Part shown: piece after piece, positions 37,198-47,007 of the stretch | Layout of the letters: the number at the start of each line of letters is the position of its first letter | Numbering within the stretch: the stretch's first letter is position 1 | From: Planctomyces sp. | GTDB lineage: Bacteria > Planctomycetota > Planctomycetia > Planctomycetales > Planctomycetaceae | Assembly (NCBI GenBank): GCA_019636235.1 | Contig: JAHBXW010000004.1 | Coordinates: 124,001-188,000, forward strand | DNA: 64,000 nt | Reading direction: 5' to 3' | Position numbers and translations under genes: made by a program | Notes under the pieces: model-generated | Seen by the model: the letters and a program-made list of their open reading frames with translations, nothing else | The model's database searches: none | What the model was told of the DNA's origin: nothing

Positions 37198-38607
37198 TCA
37201 GGGCCGCCCGGCGTCCGGTCGGGACGCGGCCCGCGAGGGCGTCGGATTCCGTTCCGCGATGAACTGCAGCTGCTGGACCAGCTCCTCGTCCCGGCTGCCA
37301 AGCTGTTCGAGCAGGTTCGATTCGACCGCAAACACGAACGACACCTGCTGGCCGTTGGGCGCGGCGCACAGGTAGTAGATCCAGTGGGCGGGAATCTTGA
37401 GGTCGTCCCCCTGCGCATTCTTCAGAGAATAGCCCCCTTCAGCGACGACGCGGAACGTCCGGAAGCCCGTTCCCAGCGAGACCTCCTCGCGGGCCGTAAT
37501 GTCCTTCAGCCGGCTCCCCAGCGACGCCCGGATGTCCGCTTCGAACTGGTCGAGCGGCGTGTGCTGGCCGGCCTTCGCCGCCGGAACAGGCGACAGGTTG
37601 CATTGCGCGATCAGGCTGCCGCGATCAAGCAGCCGCAGAATGGCGACCTGCGGCGAGCCGTCCAGCACCGCGTGAAACAGGAACCAGTCGCGCGGATGCC
37701 GCAGACGGACGCCCCAGGGCGCCGCGTCGAATGCCAGATCGAGCGCCCCGGCCGGCGCCGCGATCGGCAGCTGGCCCACGAATTCATCCGTCAGCCGGCC
37801 CGAACCGGACGCGGCGACGCTCCGCATCTGCACGGCGACGTCGGCCTCGAGTCCGGGGCTGACGGCTCCAATCGCCGATTTCACCTTGTAGACGAGCTTG
37901 GCGCCGCGGAACGCGCCCGCGGCGATCTCGAACTCGAGCGTGCCGCGGATGCCGATTTCGACGTTGGTTCCCTGCCGCTGCCCCTTGGCGCTGCCATCGA
38001 CGGCGATGATGGCCACGTCGCCATTCACTTCCGTCAGCGTGCAGGTGAGCTTCGCGGATTCCATCGCTTCGATGGCGGCCAACATCTGCACGGCCCAGTC
38101 AGCCGGCGACCAGGCGCCCCCGGGTTCCACGGCCCTTGGCGGCAGGATCCCCTCGAGGGCGAGCGGATCGCCCGGCAGCTCCAGCAGGTCCACGGCTTCC
38201 CGCGTCAGCGCAGCGTTGATGGCATAGGACTGGACGCCGACGGCATCGCCCGAGGCGACGACCAGCCGCGCGGCGGCGGGCAGTTCGACGGTCGTCCGGC
38301 GATCGCCGATGGTCGTTTCCATAGTCCCGGCCGAGAACTCCCTGACCGCCCGCAAGGCGAGCGCATCCCGGCCTCCCGCCGGCAGCGAACGTTCCACGAA
38401 AGTGAACGCCGCCGTGGCGGCCAGTTCGTGTTCGGCCGTCTTGCCCGCCCCCACGTTGGCAAACACCTTGCCGCGGGTGGTGACGCGGGTGTCGATGCGC
38501 CGGGCCTGAGGTTCGGCGGAGCGCGTCAGCGTGACGGACTGCGCCTGCGCGGCGACGGCGGCGCACGCCGCCAGAATGCCGACGGCGGAGCGGACGAGAG
38601 TACGCAT
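37198..38607 (-). CDS. Exported protein of unknown function
   Basis: A 469-residue secreted protein. ATG 38607 follows GGAAGGAA, and starts a signal peptide (TLVRSAVGILAACAAVAA, cut near AQA). The first 300 residues are beta-rich and contain duplicated strand patterns (VEIGIRGTLEFEIAAGAF); the last part (GVRLRHPRDWFLFHAVLDG) has a conserved strand then PLDQFEADIRASLG, which resembles the PsbP/DUF1795 fold. No metal or catalytic motif is certain. It is leftward, separated from secDF by a terminator at 38721-38754, so it has its own promoter. Family not recognised with confidence. Confidence 0.75.
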   Translation of the reverse strand: MRTLVRSAVGILAACAAVAAQAQSVTLTRSAEPQARRIDTRVTTRGKVFANVGAGKTAEHELAATAAFTFVERSLPAGGRDALALRAVREFSAGTMETTIGDRRTTVELPAAARLVVASGDAVGVQSYAINAALTREAVDLLELPGDPLALEGILPPRAVEPGGAWSPADWAVQMLAAIEAMESAKLTCTLTEVNGDVAIIAVDGSAKGQRQGTNVEIGIRGTLEFEIAAGAFRGAKLVYKVKSAIGAVSPGLEADVAVQMRSVAASGSGRLTDEFVGQLPIAAPAGALDLAFDAAPWGVRLRHPRDWFLFHAVLDGSPQVAILRLLDRGSLIAQCNLSPVPAAKAGQHTPLDQFEADIRASLGSRLKDITAREEVSLGTGFRTFRVVAEGGYSLKNAQGDDLKIPAHWIYYLCAAPNGQQVSFVFAVESNLLEQLGSRDEELVQQLQFIAERNPTPSRAASRPDAGRP

Positions 38608-38720
38608 CGCGATTCCTTCCCTGGTGATCGCCATGAGTCGACGGGTTCAGCCCGACGGAGTTTTATCGGACGCGGGCGATTCGCGGAAACTCCAAGTTCC
38701 CGCTCGAGAAAGGGCCTTGC

Positions 38721-38754
38721 AAAAAAAAGCCCCCGGGCGTCACGCCCGAGGGCT
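38721..38754 (-). terminator. Rho-independent terminator of secDF
   Basis: Reading leftward, a stem of 12 pairs (one mismatch) with loop TGA (AGCCCTCGGGCG to CGCCCGGGGGCT) is followed at once by eight T residues. It begins 16 bases after the secDF stop codon and is the cleanest terminator in the window. Confidence 0.9.
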
Positions 38755-38769
38755 CGATGCCTCAACGGT

Positions 38770-41700
38770 TTACGCGCCGGCGGCCCGTTGCCCCCAGGCG
38801 GCCCCTGAGGTCCGCGCCGAGGTTGCGTGCTTGCGGGCCATCAACCAAACCAGCGTCGGGCTGGCGATGAACAGCGTGCTGTACGTGCCCACGATGATCC
38901 CCATGAACAGCGAGAACGAGAAGCCCCGCAGGCCTTCGCCGCCGATCGAGTACATGATGAAGATCACGATCAGCGTCGTCACGCCGGTGAGCACCGTTCG
39001 GCTCAGCGTCTGGTTCAGGGCCTGATCCACCAGTTGCGACGTCACGGTCGGGCTCTTGCCCCGCAGTTCGCGGATGCGGTCGAACACCACGATCGTGTCG
39101 TTCAACGAGTAGCCGACGATCGTCAGGTAGGCCGCGATCATCGACAGGTTGATCTTGAAATCGATCAGCCCCAGCGCCTTGCCGATTGATGTGTAGCTCG
39201 CCAGCGACGCCAGCGTGCACAGCCCGATCACGGCCAGGATGTCGTGCGCCACGCCGACCACCGCCGCGATGCCGAAGTCCACCGCCTGGAACCGGAACCA
39301 CAGGTAGGCGATCGTCGCCAGCAGGCTGATCATGACGGCCGTGAAGGCGATCCACTGCGTCTCGCCGGCCACCGCCTGGTCGAACGTGCTCAACTCTTCA
39401 AACAGCGGCCGCGTGAGGACCAGCTGCTGGTAGGAGGCGATGGCGGCCTGCAGATCCTGCGCGGTGACTTCCGGACGGGTCCGGACGACTGCCGCGTTCG
39501 ACCGCGTGTCCCCCTCCATCTGGACTTCCAGCAGGTTGCCCGGCTCCGGGTAGCGGGCGCCGCCGTTTTCATTCGTCAGCAGCCCCAGCTGCTCGGCGAG
39601 CGCGTCCTTGATCGTCGTCGCCGACGAATCGACTTTCAGCGACAGGTCGACCTCGTTGCCGCCGGCATAGTCGGTGGCGGGCTCCAGGGGAATCGCCCGC
39701 GCGGCGCCGATCGTCACTTCCTGGTGCGACAGCTGCTGCGGCGCGTCGGCGAAGGCCTGCGCCACCAGCTTGCTGATCTCTTCTTCCTTGTCCTTGGTGG
39801 AGCGGATGCGGATCAACGTCTGCGACTGCTCGCCGCCGGTCTGGAGCTCCTCCAACTGGACGGTTTCATCGAACGCGGCGTCGAGCCGGGTCTGCATTTC
39901 CGAGAGGGTCGGCGGTGCGCCATCGAAGGTGAACGTCGCCATCGAGCCGCCCCGGAAATCGATGTCCAGGTTGTCTTTCCCGCGCAGCGCCACCAGGCCG
40001 ATGCCCAGCACGATCAACGTGCAGGAAATGCCGGCGAACAGCTTGTTGTATTTCGAGAACGGAATATGCGTCTCGCCGATGGCCTGCATCATCCGCATGT
40101 CCTTCAGCCACCGCTTCCGCTCGGCCAGGTCGAACAGCAGCCGGCCCATGTACAGCGCGGTGAACATGCTCACCACGATGCCGATGAACAGCGCCACCGC
40201 GAAACCCCGCACCTGCGACGTGCCCACGACGTACAGCACCACCGCGGTGATCAGCGTCGTCAGGTTCGAGTCCACGATCGACGACAGGGCCTTATGGAAG
40301 CCGTTCTGGATCGTCATCCGCAGGCTCGACCCGCGGGCCCGCTCCTCCCGGAACCGCTCGTAAATCAGCACGTTCGCATCGACCGACATGCCGATCGTCA
40401 GCACGATGCCGGCCAGACCGGGCAGCGTGAACGTCGCATTGATCAGCGACATGATGCCCATCAGCAGGATCACGTTGGCCGCCATGCACAGGTTGGCCAC
40501 CACGCCCAGCTTCCAGTAGTACAGCAGCATCACCACAAACACCGACAGGCCGGACAGGATCATCGCCCGGTAGCCCTTGGTCTGAATGTCGATGCCCAGC
40601 AGCGGACTGACGGTGAATTCGTTCACCGGGTCGCGCTTCAGCGGCACGTCCAGGGCGCCCGCGTTCAGCACGCTGACCAGTTCCTCGACCTCCTGCTGAT
40701 CGAACTGGCCGGTGATCTGCCCCTGCGAGCCGATGACGGCGTTGATCGTCGGCGCCGAGTGGATTTCCTCGTTCAGCAGAATGGCCAGCCGGCAGTGGTG
40801 CGAGCCTTCGCGCGGCTGATACCGGCTGGTCAGGTTCTGGAACATGTAGCCGCCGGTCTGGCTGAACGTGAAGTTAACGGCCAGCCCCTGGTCGGACATG
40901 CCTTCCTGCACGCGCTGCAGGTACTTGCCGGTGATCCGCCGTTCCTCGACGGGTTCGACGACCAGCAGGAATTCGGTGAAGGACTTGCCGCCGCGTTCGA
41001 CGATCCGCGGGGGATAGTGGTCTTGGTCTCCGCCGACCTCCTTGAGCTGGCCCGTCTGCGGGTTCGTGGCGACGGGCCGCCATTTGGCGACCAGCCGGCC
41101 GCTGGCGTCCCGGATATCGGTGACGGCGGGGTTGTCGCGCGTCGGCTGGGCGAGCTGGATCAGCTCAACGTGATCGTGGACGTTCGCCAGAATGTCGAAT
41201 TCGAGGCTGCCCAGGTCGACGATCCGGCGTTTGATCGATTCGACCCGCTCCTGCGTGGCTTTGGGGATGATGACTTCGATGCGGTCGGACCCCACGCGGC
41301 GCAGCGTGATTTCCTCGGTGCCGCCGGGATTGATGCGGCGCTCGACGGCGGTCAGCATCGAATCCATCGTGGCCCCGGTGATTTCCTTGTTCAGCGCGCG
41401 GGCCGCGTCACGATCGACTTCAAACACCATGTTCGTGCCGCCGGCCAGGTCGATGCCCAGCCGCACGGCGTCAGTCCAGGGGCGGCCTTCGGAGATCACG
41501 CTCACGAACGGCGCGGCGCCGAGCGTCAGGGCGAAGAACACGATGCCCATCCGCGTCGAGAACTCCCGGACGCGGAGCGCGTTGCAGATCAGCCGGGCCA
41601 GCAGGAACGGCAGCCCCAGGATGGCCGCGACCTTAAGCAGCGCCAACAGGGCCAGCAGGGCCTCTTTCGTTGACGATACGGGCTCGACCTTCACTTCTCC

Positions 41701-42030
41701 GCTGCCGCTGGGAATGCTCGTGCCGGGGATGATGCCCTCCGGGCCGGGAGCGGGATTGGCTGGCGGGCTTTTCACCGTCGAGGCGCCGGGGCCGGGGGTG
41801 ATGATGGGCGGCGCGGCGGTTCCCGCGGCGGGATCGCCGACCGGGGTCTGCTGCAAAGGCGGCGGGGATTCCGCTTCGGACTCCGGGGGAGCGGCGACGG
41901 AAGATTCGAGAACCGCCGGCGTTTCGGCGGCTGTTGCGGCGGCGGCCGCGGCTGGCGCGTCATCGACGTTCGCAGGCGCATCGGCCTGAACGCCGCAACA
42001 GACCAGCCAGATCATCAGCAACACGTTCAT
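38770..42030 (-). CDS. secDF: Protein translocase SecDF fusion
   Basis: A 1086-residue fused SecD-SecF protein. ATG 42030 starts a short signal-like helix, then about 100 residues rich in Ala, Pro, Glu and Thr that normal SecD lacks. The SecD half has LGIDLAGGTNMVFEVDRDAA, the P1 periplasmic domain, and helices with the NATFTLPGLAGIVLTIGMSV and NVLIYERFREE signatures. The SecF half begins with DIDFRGGSMATF and contains SLNDTIVVFDRIRELRGK and TGVTTLIVIFIMYSIGGEGL. Twelve membrane helices are expected. It uses the proton gradient to aid Sec export. It is last in tgt-yajC-secDF and is followed by a strong terminator. Confidence 0.95.
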   Translation of the reverse strand: MNVLLMIWLVCCGVQADAPANVDDAPAAAAAATAAETPAVLESSVAAPPESEAESPPPLQQTPVGDPAAGTAAPPIITPGPGASTVKSPPANPAPGPEGIIPGTSIPSGSGEVKVEPVSSTKEALLALLALLKVAAILGLPFLLARLICNALRVREFSTRMGIVFFALTLGAAPFVSVISEGRPWTDAVRLGIDLAGGTNMVFEVDRDAARALNKEITGATMDSMLTAVERRINPGGTEEITLRRVGSDRIEVIIPKATQERVESIKRRIVDLGSLEFDILANVHDHVELIQLAQPTRDNPAVTDIRDASGRLVAKWRPVATNPQTGQLKEVGGDQDHYPPRIVERGGKSFTEFLLVVEPVEERRITGKYLQRVQEGMSDQGLAVNFTFSQTGGYMFQNLTSRYQPREGSHHCRLAILLNEEIHSAPTINAVIGSQGQITGQFDQQEVEELVSVLNAGALDVPLKRDPVNEFTVSPLLGIDIQTKGYRAMILSGLSVFVVMLLYYWKLGVVANLCMAANVILLMGIMSLINATFTLPGLAGIVLTIGMSVDANVLIYERFREERARGSSLRMTIQNGFHKALSSIVDSNLTTLITAVVLYVVGTSQVRGFAVALFIGIVVSMFTALYMGRLLFDLAERKRWLKDMRMMQAIGETHIPFSKYNKLFAGISCTLIVLGIGLVALRGKDNLDIDFRGGSMATFTFDGAPPTLSEMQTRLDAAFDETVQLEELQTGGEQSQTLIRIRSTKDKEEEISKLVAQAFADAPQQLSHQEVTIGAARAIPLEPATDYAGGNEVDLSLKVDSSATTIKDALAEQLGLLTNENGGARYPEPGNLLEVQMEGDTRSNAAVVRTRPEVTAQDLQAAIASYQQLVLTRPLFEELSTFDQAVAGETQWIAFTAVMISLLATIAYLWFRFQAVDFGIAAVVGVAHDILAVIGLCTLASLASYTSIGKALGLIDFKINLSMIAAYLTIVGYSLNDTIVVFDRIRELRGKSPTVTSQLVDQALNQTLSRTVLTGVTTLIVIFIMYSIGGEGLRGFSFSLFMGIIVGTYSTLFIASPTLVWLMARKHATSARTSGAAWGQRAAGA

Positions 42031-42176
42031 TTTCGGAAATGCTCCATCCGAACGGCAGCCGCCGGGATGCCTGGTGTGGCCCTGACCGCACTGCCCTGCC
42101 AGTGAAACTTCTGCTCGCGGCCCGATGGCCGCGCTGGTTCCGCGCCCTGTGTCCGCCCGTCCGACGTCCCCGGAGA

Positions 42177-42572
42177 TCACCCCGCGGGCTTCGCGGGCGT
42201 CGCGTCGGGCTTCGTCAGCACGTCGCGGATGGCATCCGCCCGGAATTTAATCCGCGCGTCGTCCACCATGCGCAACGTCACTTCCGCGCCATCCTCCGAG
42301 ACGCTGACGACCGAACCGATGATCCCCCCAATGGTGACCACGGAATCGTTTTTCTTCAGCGTCCGGATCATATTCGTCCGGCGGCCCTGTTCCTTGCGTT
42401 GCTGTCGCGTGGACAGCCACGTCATGACGGCGAAGGCCACCAGAATCGGGAGAAACAGGGTCATCATCGACGCCGCGGGCGGCACCGGAGCGGCGGGATC
42501 GCCCGCCGGGGCCGGCGCTTCCGCCGCGCCTTCCTGCGCGAGCGTGACCACGTCCGAAAGCCAATTCATCAT
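42177..42572 (-). CDS. yajC: Sec translocase accessory subunit YajC
   Basis: A 131-residue YajC: one membrane helix (MMTLFLPILVAFAVMTWL) followed by the basic hook RQQRKEQGRRTNMIRTLKKN and a small beta-barrel (DSVVTIGGIIGSVVSVSE). The N-terminal 35 residues before the helix are Ala/Pro-rich, longer than in enterobacterial YajC. Two adjacent ATGs (42572 and 42569) are equally possible. It lies between tgt and secDF in the standard order and probably acts with SecDF at the translocon. Confidence 0.93.
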   Translation of the reverse strand: MMNWLSDVVTLAQEGAAEAPAPAGDPAAPVPPAASMMTLFLPILVAFAVMTWLSTRQQRKEQGRRTNMIRTLKKNDSVVTIGGIIGSVVSVSEDGAEVTLRMVDDARIKFRADAIRDVLTKPDATPAKPAG

Positions 42573-42681
42573 TAGAGCTGCGCCGACAAGTCCCCTCGAT
42601 TCCACCCGCGACGAGGCAGCGCCCGGACGATGGCCGCAACGCCCCGTCCGACGCCGGACCCCCCGGATCGAAGCGGGTATG

Positions 42682-43794
42682 TTAGGAATCGCCCGCAATC
42701 GCAGCAAGCTGCGTCGCGCGAAACTCCAACAGGCGGCTCGACTTAATCGCCTCCCGCAGCCCCCGCATCACTCGCTGATAGTGCGTCAGGTTGTGCACGC
42801 TGAGCAGCATCGGACCCAGCATCTCCTGCACCAGGAACAGGTGCCGCAGATAACCGCGGCTGAATCCCGAGCATGTCGCGCACGCGCATTCCGGATCGAG
42901 CGGCCCGTCGTCACGCTGATGCTTGAGGTTCCGCAGTTTGACGACGCCTCGGCTGGTGAAGGCCGTGGCGTTCCGCGCGTTCCGCGTCGGCATGACGCAG
43001 TCGAACAGGTCCACGCCCCGACACACCGCCTCGATCAGATCGACCGGCCGTCCCACCCCCATCAGGTAGCGCGGCTTCCCGCCGGGAAGCAGGGGAGCTG
43101 TGAACTCCAGAGTGCGATACATGTCCGTCGGGGATTCCCCGACGCTCAGTCCGCCGATCGCATAGCCCGGGAAATCGAGCGGCAGCAAACCTTTCGCCGA
43201 ACGCTCGCGCAGCGCCGGGTCGACGCCCCCCTGCACGATCCCGAACAGCGCCTGATCGGCCCGTTGATGCGCCTCGCGACAACGCGCCGCCCAGCGCGTC
43301 GTCAGATCGACCGACGCCTCCAGACGCGCGGCGTCGACGCCGTGCGGCGGGCACTCGTCCAGACACATGATCACGTCCGCGCCCAGCTCCTCCTGAATCC
43401 GCATCGCGCTCTCAGGCGTCAACTCCAGCAGGCTGCCGTCGATGTGCGATTTGAACACGACGCCCTGCTCGCCCATCCGCCGCAGGCCGCTGAGGCTGAA
43501 GACCTGGAACCCGCCGCTGTCCGTCAGGATCGGGCCGTCCCAGTTCATGAAGCGGTGCAGGCCCCCCAGATCGCGAACCACCTCCGATCCCGGGCGGAGC
43601 GCGAGGTGATACGTGTTCGCGAGGATCATCTGCGCGCCCGTGTCGCGCAGCTGCGACGGCCAGACCCCCTTCACCGAACCCCGTGTGCCGACCGGCATGA
43701 AGGCGGGCGTCTCGACGACGCCGTGCGGCGTGATCCAGCGTCCCGCCCGCGCGCCCGTCGCGGCATCCACGGCATCGACATAAAACTCGAACAT
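42682..43794 (-). CDS. tgt: tRNA-guanine(34) transglycosylase
   Basis: A 370-residue TGT, start ATG 43794. Family features are clear: [32 protein letters not shown] (catalytic Asp region), [30 protein letters not shown], and the zinc ligands [18 protein letters not shown] with the later His. It swaps guanine-34 for the queuine precursor preQ1 in GUN-anticodon tRNAs. It heads the tgt-yajC-secDF cluster; such a link of Sec genes to tgt is common in bacteria. It ends 109 bases before the YajC start. Confidence 0.95.
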   Translation of the reverse strand: MFEFYVDAVDAATGARAGRWITPHGVVETPAFMPVGTRGSVKGVWPSQLRDTGAQMILANTYHLALRPGSEVVRDLGGLHRFMNWDGPILTDSGGFQVFSLSGLRRMGEQGVVFKSHIDGSLLELTPESAMRIQEELGADVIMCLDECPPHGVDAARLEASVDLTTRWAARCREAHQRADQALFGIVQGGVDPALRERSAKGLLPLDFPGYAIGGLSVGESPTDMYRTLEFTAPLLPGGKPRYLMGVGRPVDLIEAVCRGVDLFDCVMPTRNARNATAFTSRGVVKLRNLKHQRDDGPLDPECACATCSGFSRGYLRHLFLVQEMLGPMLLSVHNLTHYQRVMRGLREAIKSSRLLEFRATQLAAIAGDS

Positions 43795-43868
43795 GCGGCG
43801 ATTCGAACACGTCCGCAGGCGATGTGCAAATCCGCCACGACGCGGCCCCGTCCCTCTGGCAGCGGCGC

Positions 43869-45056
43869 TCAGAAGTCCCGCAGGATCGGCACGACTTCCC
43901 GCTGCAGTTCCCCGCCCGTCACGTGCACTGTCCCGCCGGCATCGATGAACACGTCCACTTCGCTGCGCACCCCGAACTCGGGCAGATAGATTCCCGGTTC
44001 GATCGAAAAGCACGTCCGCGGCAGCAGCCGGCGATCGTCCCGGGTTTCCAACCCGTCGATGTTCGCCCCGTTGCCATGCACCTCCTGGCCGATGCTGTGC
44101 CCCGTGCGATGCGCGAACTGCGGGCCGTAGCCCGCCTTCTCGATGACGGCCCGCACGGCATTATCGACTTCGAACCCCCGGATCGTGCGACCAGCGGCGA
44201 AGGCCTCGCGGACCGCGGCGATCCCGGCGTCCCGCGCGGCGGCCACGATCTCGAACACCCGGGTGTACGTTTCGGGCACGGACTCGCCGACGAAACCGGT
44301 CCGCGTCAGGTCGCTGTACACCGACCGCTCTTTCTTCAGCTTCGCCCACAGGTCGATCAGCACGAAATCGCCCGCGACAATCCGCGTGTTCTCGCCTTGC
44401 CCGGTCTCGTAGTGCGGCAGGCCGCTCCCCGGCCCGCGGGCCACGATCGGCGGGCTGTACGTCGTCAGGTCATTGGCCTCGAAGTGATCGAGAATCCGTC
44501 GCTGGACGTCCTTCTCCTCGACGCCCCCGGCGGCACGGACCTGTTCGGCGATGAAGCTCCAGGCGAGGCGGAAGGCTTCGTTGGTATGGACGGCCGCCTG
44601 CTGATGCATGGCCCACTGGGCGTCGTCCCAGGTGGCCTCAAAGAGTTGGACCAGGTCGCCCGACGAGACGATTTCGGGGCCGAACGAGCGGATCAGTTCC
44701 ACCGTTCCGGCATCGACCTTCGACACGTACGGATTGCCGTTGCGCGGCGAGTATTCCATCGCGATGCGCCTGACCCCCGACACGCACGACTCCAGCGCCG
44801 CCTCCAGTTCCTGCCACTTCAGATAGATGGTCCGTTCGCCCGGCAGATCGTCCAGCGCCGAATCCTCGATGCGGTGCACGATTTTCCGCGGCGCGCCGCT
44901 CGCCGGAACCCAGTAGAAAAACCGCCGCGAGCCCGCGGGCTCGCCCAGGCCCAGAATCCGTCGGGTCAGCACGTTGCTGCCGCGAAAGTCGTACAGCAGC
45001 CAGCCGTCGACGCCGAACTCCTGAAGGGCGGTCTGGACTTTGGCAAGGTCGAACAT
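43869..45056 (-). CDS. M24-family Xaa-Pro aminopeptidase-like protein
   Basis: A 395-residue M24 peptidase. The N-terminal 150 residues match the creatinase-type lid ([20 protein letters not shown]). The pita-bread domain shows the metal ligands: Asp in [13 protein letters not shown], Asp in [12 protein letters not shown], His in [13 protein letters not shown], Glu in [11 protein letters not shown], and Glu in VRSEVDVFI. It should cut an N-terminal residue before proline, or act on a related dipeptide. It is leftward, 74 bases upstream of tgt and about 95 bases downstream of sucD; no SD-coupled link is visible. Confidence 0.9.
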   Translation of the reverse strand: MFDLAKVQTALQEFGVDGWLLYDFRGSNVLTRRILGLGEPAGSRRFFYWVPASGAPRKIVHRIEDSALDDLPGERTIYLKWQELEAALESCVSGVRRIAMEYSPRNGNPYVSKVDAGTVELIRSFGPEIVSSGDLVQLFEATWDDAQWAMHQQAAVHTNEAFRLAWSFIAEQVRAAGGVEEKDVQRRILDHFEANDLTTYSPPIVARGPGSGLPHYETGQGENTRIVAGDFVLIDLWAKLKKERSVYSDLTRTGFVGESVPETYTRVFEIVAAARDAGIAAVREAFAAGRTIRGFEVDNAVRAVIEKAGYGPQFAHRTGHSIGQEVHGNGANIDGLETRDDRRLLPRTCFSIEPGIYLPEFGVRSEVDVFIDAGGTVHVTGGELQREVVPILRDF

Positions 45057-45074
45057 GGAGCGATTCCAGGTCGG

Positions 45075-45096
45075 GCCGCGCCGCCGGGGGCGCGGC
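45075..45096. other. GC hairpin between sucD and M24 peptidase
   Basis: GCCGCGCC and GGCGCGGC form a perfect 8-bp stem with a GCCGGG loop in the gap downstream of sucD. No T-run follows, so it is a weak terminator or a transcript-stability element rather than a clear intrinsic terminator. Confidence 0.35.
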
Positions 45097-45150
45097 AGGA
45101 CTTTGTAACGGACGTCCCCGGGACGCCCGGCGCGAGCGGACCCGGGACGT

Positions 45151-46050
<900 letters not shown>

Positions 46051-46097
46051 GGAGGCGAGGCGGTGCGGAAGAGGGCGTCGGCGGTGAGGGTCAAGCG

Positions 46098-46156
46098 GCG
46101 GCGGACGCCGGACCGGTCCGGAAGAATAGAGCCTGCGGGAACCGCGTTTCAAACGT
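46098..46156 (-). promoter_or_regulatory. 59-bp repeat copy 1, putative sucD promoter
   Basis: Read leftward it contains TTGAAA (46152-46147), 18 bases, then TATTCT (46128-46123), a good sigma-70-type match. Immediately after the -10 is CCGGACCGGTCCGG (46108-46121), a perfect 14-bp palindrome at the likely start site, a possible operator. The transcript would begin about 65 bases before the sucD start codon. The same 59 bases recur at 46949-47007 with one mismatch, inside the palindrome. Confidence 0.6.
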
Positions 46157-46219
46157 GCCGCCGCTGTGCGCGGCCGCGACAGGGCGTTTTTCCGCATCGG
46201 TTCAGGAGACGGAAGAGAC

Positions 46220-46476
46220 GGAACCACGAAAGGCACGAAAGAAACGAAAGGCATCACGGCGTCGACCGTCCGTCGCCACGCGGCGGGGCTCTCTGGCCAA
46301 TGGCTTCGAACCACAGATCGAGGGAATAGCACGGATGGCCCAAGGGAGAGTCCGCGCATCCACCGAGGGCCCTCGGCTGCAGTCCCCGGAACGCCAGTCA
46401 GCGCCCGGCCCACGAGACATTGCATGCTCGATCACACGTCGGCCCCTTTCGTGTCTTTCGTCGTTTTCGTGGTTCC
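46220..46476. repeat. CACGAAAG-type inverted-repeat element
   Basis: Arms of 32 bases at 46220-46251 (GGAACCACGAAAGGCACGAA and onwards) and 46445-46476 are inverted with 28 of 32 positions matching. They enclose about 190 bases with no gene. The arms are built of repeated ACGAAAG words, a type I recall as frequent between genes in planctomycetes. It could be a non-autonomous mobile element or a large RNA hairpin. No target-site duplication was recognised. Confidence 0.6.
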
Positions 46477-46556
46477 CCTTTTCTGCTTCAGAGAAAGTTT
46501 CTCCCACAGAAGGCCGACGACCGGCGTGTCCAAACCCGGTTGCCGCAATGGGCGCG

Positions 46557-46730
46557 TCACCCGCCGAGCAGCCCCCACAGCAGCAAGAGCGCCAGGAGAA
46601 TAACCTGCGCCAGTATGATGCCGGCACACATGCCGAAACAGGCTGTCACATTGGATATCACGCGGTTCGACTCCGCGATCGCTTCAGCCTCCTGCCCGGT
46701 CAGCAGTTCATAGCGAAACTTCATCAGCAT
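46557..46730 (-). CDS. Small single-helix membrane protein (57 aa)
   Basis: A 57-codon ORF, ATG 46730 or ATG 46724. It begins MLMKFRYELLTGQEAEAIAE and ends with a strong hydrophobic helix (CAGIILAQVILLALLLLWG) and LLGG. The form is that of a small inner-membrane protein. It overlaps the preceding 51-codon ORF by seven bases, which suggests coupling or, alternatively, that both are halves of one gene separated by a frameshift. A putative promoter lies upstream at 46949-47007. No convincing Shine-Dalgarno is present, so confidence is limited. Confidence 0.45.
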   Translation of the reverse strand: MLMKFRYELLTGQEAEAIAESNRVISNVTACFGMCAGIILAQVILLALLLLWGLLGG

Positions 46731-46879
46731 GGGCGCGACCCGGATAGGAACGTGGGCGAGGGCCGCTCAAAATGCAACTCGCCATCAATCCAGATTTCGG
46801 CCCTGCCGGTCCAATAGCCATGGTGAAGCAGCACCTGGCGCCCGCCGAACCGCCAGAACTTCGTCGTCACAGACGGCAT
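46724..46879 (-). CDS. Small hypothetical protein (51 aa)
   Basis: A 51-codon ORF, ATG 46879, ending TGA at 46724-46726 inside the start of the next small ORF. The core WRFGGRQVLLHHGYWTGRAE and IWIDGELHFERP has two strand-like segments separated by a turn, a pattern seen in small beta-sandwich pieces. The ribosome site is poor (CCAGG directly before ATG). About 88 bases separate it from the predicted start site of the repeat-copy promoter. It may be a remnant, or the front half of a longer gene broken near PTFLSGSRP. Confidence 0.35.
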   Translation of the reverse strand: MPSVTTKFWRFGGRQVLLHHGYWTGRAEIWIDGELHFERPSPTFLSGSRPC

Positions 46880-46948
46880 CCTGGAATGGGGCCGAAATGA
46901 TCCAGCAGGAAGCGCTATGATCGTGTAAACGGCAGCGTGCTGCCGCGT

Positions 46949-47007
46949 GCGGCGGACGCCGGACCGGTTCGGAAGAATAGAGCCTGCGGGAACCGCGTTT
47001 CAAACGT
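46949..47007 (-). promoter_or_regulatory. 59-bp repeat copy 2, putative small-ORF promoter
   Basis: 58 of 59 bases match copy 1. Read leftward: TTGAAA at 47003-46998, 18-base spacer, TATTCT at 46979-46974. The -35 overlaps the stop codon (47000-47002) of the AMP-ligase gene, so a compact promoter was placed directly at that gene's end. It points at the two small ORFs. The one mismatch breaks the palindrome present in copy 1. Confidence 0.55.

Larger units (their letters stand above)
46051..46556. other. Gene-free region upstream of sucD
   Basis: 506 bases with no gene I can support. Contents are the sucD promoter-like repeat (46098-46156) and the inverted-repeat element (46220-46476). Reading frames across the element have no domain or ribosome site and are treated as spurious. 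Confidence 0.6.

Noticed and set aside
39244-41673. 809-codon rightward open frame opposite secDF
   Set aside because: Long only because of high GC on the opposite strand of a real gene; composition is His/Arg/Gln-rich and lacks any motif.
46220-46476. CRISPR-like array
   Set aside because: Only two inverted arms with short ACGAAAG words; no regular direct repeats with unique spacers and no cas gene.
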